From NCBI RefSeq assembly GCF_042682045.1, contig NZ_JBHUGS010000001.1, positions 868,001 to 932,000 on the forward strand: DNA of 64,000 bases, given 5' to 3'. Below, piece after piece: positions 57,766 through 64,000 of the stretch. Position numbers and translations under genes: made by a program. Below the pieces are notes generated by a model. It searched no databases. It was not told where the DNA came from and saw only the letters and a list, made by a program, of their open reading frames with translations. Source of the DNA: Sphingomonas_R arantia (GTDB taxonomy: Bacteria > Pseudomonadota > Alphaproteobacteria > Sphingomonadales > Sphingomonadaceae). Position 1 is the first letter of the stretch, and the number at the start of each line of letters is the position of its first letter.

Positions 57766-58728
57766 ATGGCTCGTAAGAAGATCGCGCTGATCGGCGCTGG
57801 CAACATCGGCGGCACGCTCGCGCATCTCGCGGCGCTGAAGGGGCTGGGCGATATCGTCCTGTTCGACGTGGCCGAGGGTGTGCCGCAGGGCAAGGCGCTC
57901 GACCTGTCGCAGTGTGGCCCGGTCGAAGGCTTTGACGCGACGATCACCGGATCGAACGACTATGCCGACATCGCGGGCGCGGACGTCATCATCGTGACGG
58001 CCGGCGTGGCGCGCAAGCCGGGCATGAGCCGCGACGACCTGCTCGGCATCAACCTGAAGGTCATGAAGGCCGTGGGCGAGGGCATCAAGGCCAACGCGCC
58101 GGACGCGTTCGTGATCTGCATCACCAACCCGCTCGACGCGATGGTGTGGGCGCTGCGCGAATTCTCCGGCCTGCCCCATCACATGGTGGTCGGCATGGCG
58201 GGCGTGCTCGACAGCTCGCGGTTCAGCCATTTCCTGGCGGACGAGTTTAAGGTGTCGGTCAAGGACGTGACGAGCTTCGTGCTCGGCGGGCATGGCGACA
58301 CGATGGTCCCGGTGATCAGCTACTCGACCGTGTCGGGCATCCCGATCCCCGACCTGATCGCGATGGGCATGTCCACTCAGGGGAAGATCGATGCGATCGT
58401 CCAGCGCACCCGTTCGGGCGGCGGCGAGATCGTGGCGCTGCTCAAGACCGGGTCGGCCTACTATGCGCCGGCGACGAGCGGCATCGCGATGGCGGAAGCG
58501 TTTCTGTACGACCAGAAGCGCGTCCTGCCGGCGGCGGCCTATGTCTCGGGTGAATATGGTCTCAACGATCTCTACGTCGGCGTGCCGGTGGTGATCGGTG
58601 CGGGCGGCGTCGAGAAGATCGTCGAGATCAAGCTGGACGAGGAGGCGAAGGCCAACCTCACGGTGTCGGTCGACGCGGTGAAGGAGTTGCTTGTGGCGTG
58701 CCGCGGGATCGATGGGACTTTGGCCTGA
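57766..58728 (+). CDS. mdh: Malate dehydrogenase
   Basis: A 320-residue NAD-dependent enzyme of the TCA cycle (LDH-like MDH group). Motifs are ALIGAGNIGGTLAHLAALKG (cofactor), VARKPGMSRDDLLGIN (substrate Arg), ITNPLDAM and LGGHGDTMVP (catalytic His). GAGGA lies about 10 bases upstream of the ATG at 57766; the frame is open to 57655. It is followed by a REPIN and a GIY-YIG gene before sucD. Confidence 0.97.
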   Translation: MARKKIALIGAGNIGGTLAHLAALKGLGDIVLFDVAEGVPQGKALDLSQCGPVEGFDATITGSNDYADIAGADVIIVTAGVARKPGMSRDDLLGINLKVMKAVGEGIKANAPDAFVICITNPLDAMVWALREFSGLPHHMVVGMAGVLDSSRFSHFLADEFKVSVKDVTSFVLGGHGDTMVPVISYSTVSGIPIPDLIAMGMSTQGKIDAIVQRTRSGGGEIVALLKTGSAYYAPATSGIAMAEAFLYDQKRVLPAAAYVSGEYGLNDLYVGVPVVIGAGGVEKIVEIKLDEEAKANLTVSVDAVKELLVACRGIDGTLA

Positions 58729-58736
58729 GGTAGTTT

Positions 58737-58803
58737 GTTCCCCGTCGAAGGCCGGGGCCTAGGTGACGCGGTTTCACCTAGGTCCCGGCCTTTGCTGGGG
58801 AAC
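58737..58803. repeat. REPIN-like inverted repeat abutting GIY-YIG gene
   Basis: A 67-bp inverted repeat with 30-bp arms (26 of 30 paired) sharing GTTCCCC, AAGGCCGGG and CCTAGGTGA and their complements, around a 7-base loop. It begins 8 bp after the mdh stop and ends 5 bp before the GIY-YIG start. Its right arm matches the element at 36403-36434 at 28 of 32 bases. The terminal GGGGAA lies 6 bases before the ATG and probably serves as ribosome-binding site. Confidence 0.85.
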
Positions 58804-58808
58804 GCCAG

Positions 58809-59105
58809 ATGGGCATGGAAAAGCCGGACTGGGTCTACACCGTCACTAACAAGCGTGCCGGAGCCTTGTATATCGGAGTGACCAGCGATCTGGGTCGACG
58901 GATATACCAGCACCGCGAAGCGCTGATCGACGGTTACAGCAAGCGTTACGGCTGCAGGATTTTAGTCTGGTACCAAGCGTTCGAGGCGATCGAAGATGCC
59001 CGGTACCGGGAAGTGCAGATGAAGGAATGGCAACGGGCCTGGAAGATACGGTTGATCGAAGCGATGAACCCCGACTGGTCCGATCTTTACCCTTCACTGC
59101 TATGA
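58809..59105 (+). CDS. Small GIY-YIG nuclease family protein
   Basis: A 98-residue single-domain GIY-YIG nuclease. The core reads WVYTVTNKRAGALYIGVTSD (the VY and YIG halves), then LGRRIYQHR with the catalytic Arg, YGCRILVWYQAFEAIEDARY, REVQMKEW with the metal-binding Glu and AMNPDW at the end. All key residues are kept. A second ATG at 58815 is possible. It sits inside the mdh-sucD part of the TCA region and directly follows a REPIN. The family (YhbQ-like) has DNA endonuclease folds but unknown roles; the pairing with repeats hints at a mobile or repeat-linked function. Confidence 0.88.
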   Translation: MGMEKPDWVYTVTNKRAGALYIGVTSDLGRRIYQHREALIDGYSKRYGCRILVWYQAFEAIEDARYREVQMKEWQRAWKIRLIEAMNPDWSDLYPSLL

Positions 59106-59154
59106 TATTCAGATCCGCTTCGGCGGACGATTTGAGAAGGACGGCAGGACACCC

Positions 59155-60039
59155 ATGAGCATCCTCGTCAACAAGAATACCCGGGTCATCACCCAGGGCA
59201 TGACCGGCAACACTGGCACGTTCCATACGGAACAGGCGCTGGCGTACGGTACGCAGATGGTCGGCGGTGTCACGCCGGGCAAGGGCGGCACGACCCATAT
59301 CGGTCTGCCCATCTTCGACTCGGTGGCCGAAGCCGTGCAGAAGACGCAGGCCGATGCGACCGTGGTCTATGTGCCGCCGCCCTTCGCCGCGGACTCCATC
59401 CTGGAGGCGATCGACGCCAAGGTGCCGCTGATCGTGTGCATCACGGAGGGCATTCCGGTGCTCGACATGGTCCGCGTGAAGCGTGCGTTGCAGGGTTCGT
59501 CGTCGCGGCTGATCGGGCCGAACTGCCCGGGCGTGCTGACGCCGAACGAGTGCAAGATCGGCATCATGCCCGGTTCGATCTTCTCCAAGGGGTCGGTCGG
59601 GGTCGTGTCGCGGTCCGGTACGCTGACCTACGAAGCCGTGTTCCAGACGACGAACGAGGGCCTCGGCCAGTCGACCGCGGTCGGCATCGGTGGCGATCCG
59701 GTCAACGGCACGAACTTTATCGACGTGCTCGAGCTGTTCCTCGCGGACGACGAGACCAAGTCGATCATCATGATCGGCGAAATCGGCGGTTCCGCGGAAG
59801 AGGAAGCCGCGCAGTTCCTGATGGACGAGGCCAAGCGCGGCCGCAGCAAGCCGATGGCCGGCTTCATCGCCGGGCGCAGCGCCCCTCCGGGCCGTCGCAT
59901 GGGTCATGCCGGCGCGATCGTGAGCGGCGGCAAGGGTGGTGCCGAGGACAAGATCGCGGCGATGGAAGCCGCCGGGATCCGCGTCGCGGCAAGCCCGTCC
60001 GAGCTTGGCACGACCCTGTCTGCCTTGCTGAAAGGCTGA
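59155..60039 (+). CDS. sucD: Succinyl-CoA synthetase alpha subunit
   Basis: A 294-residue alpha subunit. It has a CoA-binding Rossmann fold (QGMTGNTGTFHTEQALAYGT), IGPNCPGVLTPNECKIGIMPG, SRSGTLTYEAV, GIGGDPVNGTNFID and the phosphohistidine in GRRMGHAGAIV. It makes succinate and NTP from succinyl-CoA with SucC. AAGGA lies upstream of the ATG. sucC is not adjacent; the upstream neighbours are the GIY-YIG gene and mdh. Confidence 0.97.
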   Translation: MSILVNKNTRVITQGMTGNTGTFHTEQALAYGTQMVGGVTPGKGGTTHIGLPIFDSVAEAVQKTQADATVVYVPPPFAADSILEAIDAKVPLIVCITEGIPVLDMVRVKRALQGSSSRLIGPNCPGVLTPNECKIGIMPGSIFSKGSVGVVSRSGTLTYEAVFQTTNEGLGQSTAVGIGGDPVNGTNFIDVLELFLADDETKSIIMIGEIGGSAEEEAAQFLMDEAKRGRSKPMAGFIAGRSAPPGRRMGHAGAIVSGGKGGAEDKIAAMEAAGIRVAASPSELGTTLSALLKG

Positions 60040-60121
60040 TGAAAGGCTGAACTTTTACGGCACGGTCCCATATGAGGGGCCGTGCCGCCGGTTCACCGGT
60101 CGAAGAATGGGAAGGCCCGAA

Positions 60122-63079
60122 GTGGGAAATGAAGCTGTGGATGTAGCCGAAGTGGAGGGCGTGAGCCCGTCTTTCGTGGAGGCGCTGTACCGCCGCTATC
60201 AGGAGGCACCGGACGCGGTCGACGCGGGTTGGCGCACCTATTTCTCCGGTCTGGAAGAGACCGTTTCGGGCCCGAGCTGGGCGCGCAAGAACTGGCCGCC
60301 GACCGAGACCGATGCGCTGACCGCGGGGCTCGACCCGACGCAGATGCAGCCTGCGCCGAAGCCGGCCAAGGGTGGCAAGCCCGCCGCGGCAACTGCGCCC
60401 GCCGCCGCCCCGGCCGGTATCTCCGACGCCGCACTGAAGCAGGCCGTCGACGATTCGATCCGCGCGATGATGCTGATCCGCACGTACCGCGTGCGCGGTC
60501 ATCTGGCCGCCGAGCTCGATCCGCTCGGTCTGGCACGGCGCGACCTGCCGTCCGACCTGAGCCCCGAATATCATGGTTTCTCCGGTGCCGACCTTGATCG
60601 GCCGGTGCATCTCGGCGGGACGCTCGGGCTGGAGCGCGCGACGGTGCGCGAGCTGGTCGAGATCCTGCGCCGCAATTACTGCGGGCCGATCGGCCTTGAA
60701 TATATGCATATCGGCGATATCGAGGAGCGCCGGTTCCTGCAGGAGCGGATGGAGGGTCGCGACAAGGCGATCACGTTCAGCCCCGAGGGCAAGAAGGCGA
60801 TCCTGTCGAAGGTCATCGAGGCCGAGCAGTGGGAGAAGTTCCTCGGCCGCAAATATGTCGGGACCAAGCGGTTCGGGTTGGACGGCGGCGAGTCGATGAT
60901 CCCCGCGCTGGAGAATGTGATCAAGACCGGCGGCGCTGTCGGCGTGCGCGAGATCGTGATCGGCATGGCGCACCGCGGCCGGCTGAACGTGCTCGCGAAC
61001 GTGATGCAGAAGCCGTATCGCGCCATCTTCTCCGAATTCGCCGGTGGGTCCGCCAACCCCGAGGATGTCGGCGGGTCGGGCGATGTGAAGTATCACCTCG
61101 GCACGTCGACCGACCGCGAGTTCGACGGCAACCGCGTCCATCTGTCGCTGGCGCCCAACCCGTCGCATCTGGAGGCGGTGAACCCGGTCGTGCTGGGCAA
61201 GGCGCGCGCCAAGCAGACCGCGCTGGACGATATCGAGCGGTCACAGGTCCTGCCCGTGCTGCTGCACGGCGATGCCGCGTTCGCGGGCCAGGGCATCATC
61301 ATGGAATGCTTCGGCTTTTCCGGGCTGGTCGGTTATTCGACCGGCGGGACGCTGCATTTCGTCATCAACAACCAGGTCGGGTTCACGACGAGCCCGCAGT
61401 TCGCGCGCTCCTCGCCCTATCCGTCGGACATCGCGAAGATGGTGCAGGCGCCGATCCTGCACGTGAACGGTGACGATCCGGAAGCGGTGGCGTTCGCGAC
61501 GCGGCTGGCGACCGAGTTCCGGCACGAGTTCAAGCGCGACGTCGTGGTCGACATGTGGTGCTATCGCCGCTTCGGCCATAACGAGGGCGACGAGCCCGGC
61601 TTCACGCAGCCGCTGATGTACGACGCGATCCGGTCGCATCCGCCGGTGTCGTCAGTCTATGGCGCGCGGTTGAAGGCCGAGGGCGTTGTCGATGATGCCT
61701 GGATCGACGGGGCGGTCTCCGCTTTCGTCGGAACGCTGGAGGCCGATTTCGACGCGGCCAAGGGCTACAAGGTCAACAAGGCCGACTGGTTCGAGGGTGT
61801 GTGGAGTGGCTTTGCCGCACCGCGCGAGACGATCACCGAGCGTCGCGCGGCGGCGACCGGGATCGCGCAGGAGCGGGTCGATGCGCTCGGCGAGGTGCTG
61901 ACCACGGCGCCGGCCGACCTGACGATCCACAAGACGCTGGCGCGCATCCTGGATGCGAAGAAGCAGATGTTCGCGAGCGGCGAGGGCGTCGATTGGGCGA
62001 CGGCGGAAGCGCTGGCGTTCGGGTCGCTGCTGCAGGACGATTACGGCGTCCGCCTGTCGGGCCAGGATGTCGGGCGCGGCACGTTCAGCCAGCGCCATGC
62101 CGTCTGGGTCGACCAGAAGGACGCGCACAAGTACATCCCGCTGTCGACGATGAACCGCAAGTTCCAGGTGCTCGACAGCCCGCTGTCCGAGTTCGGCGTG
62201 CTGGGCTTCGAATATGGCTATTCCGGGCAGTCACCGAACACGCTCGTGCTGTGGGAAGCGCAGTTCGGCGATTTCGCGAACGGCGCGCAGGTCATCATCG
62301 ACCAGTTCATCGCGGCGGGCGAGGCCAAGTGGCTGCGCGCCAACGGCCTCGTGATGCTGTTGCCGCACGGGTATGAGGGACAGGGGCCGGAGCATTCGTC
62401 GGCCCGGCTCGAGCGCTATCTGCAGCTGTGTGCCGAGGACAATCTCCAGGTCGCGAACTGCACGACGCCGGCGAACTATTTCCACATCCTGCGCCGGCAG
62501 ATGCTGCGGAACTTCCGCAAGCCGCTGATCATGATGACGCCGAAGTCGCTGCTGCGGCACAAGTCGGCGGTGTCGAGCATCGCGGACTTCACGGGCGACA
62601 GCCATTTCCGGCGGATCCTGTCCGATACCAACGCGCCGGCCGATCAGGACGTGCGCCGGCTCGTGCTGTGTTCGGGCAAGGTCTATTACGACCTGGCCGA
62701 GGCACGCGATGCGTCGGGTGACAAGAACACCACGATCGTCCGGATCGAGCAGATCTATCCGTTCCCGTCCGACGCGCTGGTCAAGCGGCTGGCGCGGATG
62801 CCCAACCTCGAAACCGTGGTCTGGGCACAGGAAGAGCCGAAGAACAACGGATCGTGGTTCTTCGTCGAGGAGCTGATCGAACAGTCGCTGAAGGATGCGG
62901 GCAAGCCGATCCGTCCGGTCTATGCCGGGCGCAAGGCGTCGGCCGCGACCGCGACCGGTCTCGCCCGCAACCACGCCAAGCAGCAGCAGATGCTGGTGGC
63001 CGAAGCGCTGGGTGAGCCGCAGGGCGAGGTGGCCGAGGCGATCGGCGCAGGTGTCCAGTCGAAGCAGCAGGCCGGCTGA
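60122..63079 (+). CDS. sucA: 2-oxoglutarate dehydrogenase E1 component
   Basis: A thiamine-diphosphate enzyme of about 985 residues that decarboxylates 2-oxoglutarate. The start region VEGVSPSFVEALYRRYQE is the E2-docking segment, followed by an Ala/Pro-rich stretch. The E1 domain has IGMAHRGRLNVLANV, DVKYHLG, LSLAPNPSHLEAVNPVVLGK, LLHGDAAFAGQG, INNQVGFTT, CYRRFGHNEGDEP and, near the end, LPHGYEGQGPEHSSARLERY. I prefer GTG at 60122 since GGAAGG lies 6 bases upstream; an in-frame ATG at 60107 lacks a good site. It precedes sucB by 41 bp, so they are co-transcribed. Confidence 0.97.
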   Translation: MGNEAVDVAEVEGVSPSFVEALYRRYQEAPDAVDAGWRTYFSGLEETVSGPSWARKNWPPTETDALTAGLDPTQMQPAPKPAKGGKPAAATAPAAAPAGISDAALKQAVDDSIRAMMLIRTYRVRGHLAAELDPLGLARRDLPSDLSPEYHGFSGADLDRPVHLGGTLGLERATVRELVEILRRNYCGPIGLEYMHIGDIEERRFLQERMEGRDKAITFSPEGKKAILSKVIEAEQWEKFLGRKYVGTKRFGLDGGESMIPALENVIKTGGAVGVREIVIGMAHRGRLNVLANVMQKPYRAIFSEFAGGSANPEDVGGSGDVKYHLGTSTDREFDGNRVHLSLAPNPSHLEAVNPVVLGKARAKQTALDDIERSQVLPVLLHGDAAFAGQGIIMECFGFSGLVGYSTGGTLHFVINNQVGFTTSPQFARSSPYPSDIAKMVQAPILHVNGDDPEAVAFATRLATEFRHEFKRDVVVDMWCYRRFGHNEGDEPGFTQPLMYDAIRSHPPVSSVYGARLKAEGVVDDAWIDGAVSAFVGTLEADFDAAKGYKVNKADWFEGVWSGFAAPRETITERRAAATGIAQERVDALGEVLTTAPADLTIHKTLARILDAKKQMFASGEGVDWATAEALAFGSLLQDDYGVRLSGQDVGRGTFSQRHAVWVDQKDAHKYIPLSTMNRKFQVLDSPLSEFGVLGFEYGYSGQSPNTLVLWEAQFGDFANGAQVIIDQFIAAGEAKWLRANGLVMLLPHGYEGQGPEHSSARLERYLQLCAEDNLQVANCTTPANYFHILRRQMLRNFRKPLIMMTPKSLLRHKSAVSSIADFTGDSHFRRILSDTNAPADQDVRRLVLCSGKVYYDLAEARDASGDKNTTIVRIEQIYPFPSDALVKRLARMPNLETVVWAQEEPKNNGSWFFVEELIEQSLKDAGKPIRPVYAGRKASAATATGLARNHAKQQQMLVAEALGEPQGEVAEAIGAGVQSKQQAG

Positions 63080-63120
63080 ACCGCCCGTCCGCGACAGAAT
63101 CGAACGATAAGGAAGACGAC

Positions 63121-64000
63121 ATGGCGACCGAAGTAACCGTTCCCACGCTGGGCGAATCGATCACCGAAGCCACGCTTGGCCAGTGGCTGAAGAAGCCGGG
63201 CGAGGCGGTGAAGGCCGACGAGCCGATCGCCAGCCTGGAGACCGACAAGGTTGCCGTTGACGTGCCGTCGCCGGTCGACGGCGTGATGGGCGAGCAGGCC
63301 GTGGCCGAGGGTGATACCGTTCTGGTCGGGGCGCTAATCGCGCTGATCCAGGAGGGGTCGGCCTCGACGTCCGCGACGCCCGCGGCCGAGAACAAGACCG
63401 CGGTGGCGCAGGCCGAGAAGGCTGCCCCGCCGGAGCCGGGTGCGGCGCCCGCGACGAGCGGTGGCAACAACGACGCGCTGTCGCCGTCGGCGCGCCGTGC
63501 GGTTCAGGAGACCGGGATCGATCCGTCGACGGTCGACGGTTCGGGCCGCGATGGTCGTGTGACCAAGATGGATGTGCAGGCCGCCGCTGCGAACCCCGCC
63601 CCGTCGGTGTCCGCGCCGGCCCCCGCCGCCGCCGCGCCGGCATCGACCGCGAACGGCCGCAAGGAGGAGCGCGTTCGCATGACGCGCCTGCGCCAGACCG
63701 TCGCGCGCCGCCTGAAGGAAGCGCAGAACACGGCCGCGATGCTGACGACGTTCAACGACGTCGACATGACCAACGTCATGGCCGCGCGCGCCAAGTATAA
63801 GGACCTGTTCGAGAAGAAGCATGACGTCCGGCTGGGCTTCATGGGCTTCTTCGTGAAGGCCGCGGTCCAGGCGCTGCGCGACGTGCCGTCGGTCAACGCA
63901 TCGATCGAAGGCGACGAGATCGTGTACCGTGATTATGTCGACGTGTCGGTCGCGGTGTCGGCACCGAACGGGCTGGTCGTGCCGGTGATCCGCGATGCGC
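63121..64000 (+). CDS. sucB: 2-oxoglutarate dehydrogenase E2 (succinyltransferase), partial
   Basis: The first 293 codons of SucB; the 3' end is beyond the window. The lipoyl domain has TLGESITEATLGQW and the lipoylated Lys in SLETDKVAVDV (K43). After an Ala/Pro linker comes the E3-binding domain (LSPSARRAVQETGIDPSTV, SGRDGRVTKMDV), then the start of the catalytic domain (RMTRLRQTVARRLKEAQNTA, FNDVDM, GFMGFFVKAAVQAL, APNGLVVPVIRD). AAGGAAG lies upstream of the ATG. Confidence 0.97.
   Translation, partial: MATEVTVPTLGESITEATLGQWLKKPGEAVKADEPIASLETDKVAVDVPSPVDGVMGEQAVAEGDTVLVGALIALIQEGSASTSATPAAENKTAVAQAEKAAPPEPGAAPATSGGNNDALSPSARRAVQETGIDPSTVDGSGRDGRVTKMDVQAAAANPAPSVSAPAPAAAAPASTANGRKEERVRMTRLRQTVARRLKEAQNTAAMLTTFNDVDMTNVMAARAKYKDLFEKKHDVRLGFMGFFVKAAVQALRDVPSVNASIEGDEIVYRDYVDVSVAVSAPNGLVVPVIRDA

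Overview
The window is GC-rich chromosomal DNA from an alphaproteobacterium, most likely a Sphingomonas-type sphingomonad. Three things support this: an intact ctrA with a TTAA-N7-TTAA box upstream, large TonB-dependent receptors paired with flavin-dependent (tryptophan-type) halogenase homologues, and the sdhB / zapE / mdh / sucD / sucA / sucB gene order. Gene density is high, many genes overlap by 4 bp (ATGA or GTGA), and most gaps hold only short palindromic repeats. No rRNA, CRISPR array, integrase, transposase or prophage is visible. There is one tRNA, Ala-CGC.

Region 1 (1-16.7 kb) is a glucuronoxylan-use locus. Four halogenase-family genes (one cut by the window edge) lie on the minus strand, joined by ATGA overlaps, and diverge from a 1105-residue TonB-dependent receptor. 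Next come secreted GH43, GH10 lipoprotein xylanase, GH67 alpha-glucuronidase and GH3 beta-xylosidase. A LacI-type palindrome with core TANCGNTA lies at or near every promoter, so the halogenases appear to share a regulon with xylan uptake and breakdown. The regulator gene is not in the window. The third halogenase-like gene has lost the key catalytic residues and carries an 11-bp homopolymer.

Region 2 (16.8-31.5 kb) holds a DUF6356 gene, an Lrp/AsnC regulator, an L,D-transpeptidase lipoprotein and an AI-2E-type permease. The homogentisate branch of tyrosine breakdown follows (hmgA-maiA-Rieske operon, then hppD), with a divergent MarR regulator and palindromes between hppD and marR. Then come a GAF-PAS-GGDEF-EAL protein, a siderophore receptor / membrane protein / PepSY operon, tRNA-Ala and a medium-chain reductase.

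Region 3 (31.5-49.5 kb) has a YpfJ-type metallopeptidase, M1 aminopeptidase, patatin, 3-hydroxybutyrate dehydrogenase, a DUF4893 lipoprotein and a secreted M20 hydrolase. A repeat-rich gap follows, then an outer-membrane barrel, an aldo/keto reductase, an XrtA-type polysaccharide-initiating sugar transferase, a DUF3772 MscS channel, two methyltransferases and ctrA.

Region 4 (49.5-64 kb) is mainly housekeeping: a WrbA-type quinone reductase, an RluA-type pseudouridine synthase, arfB, free Met-sulfoxide reductase, an RcnB-like protein, a universal stress protein, pdhC, sdhB, a thioesterase, zapE, mdh, sucD, sucA and sucB (cut by the edge). A small GIY-YIG nuclease gene sits between mdh and sucD. 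It abuts a REPIN-like inverted repeat whose arm appears to supply its ribosome-binding site.

All calls come from reading the sequence and its translations. Family names rest on recognised motifs, not on database searches.
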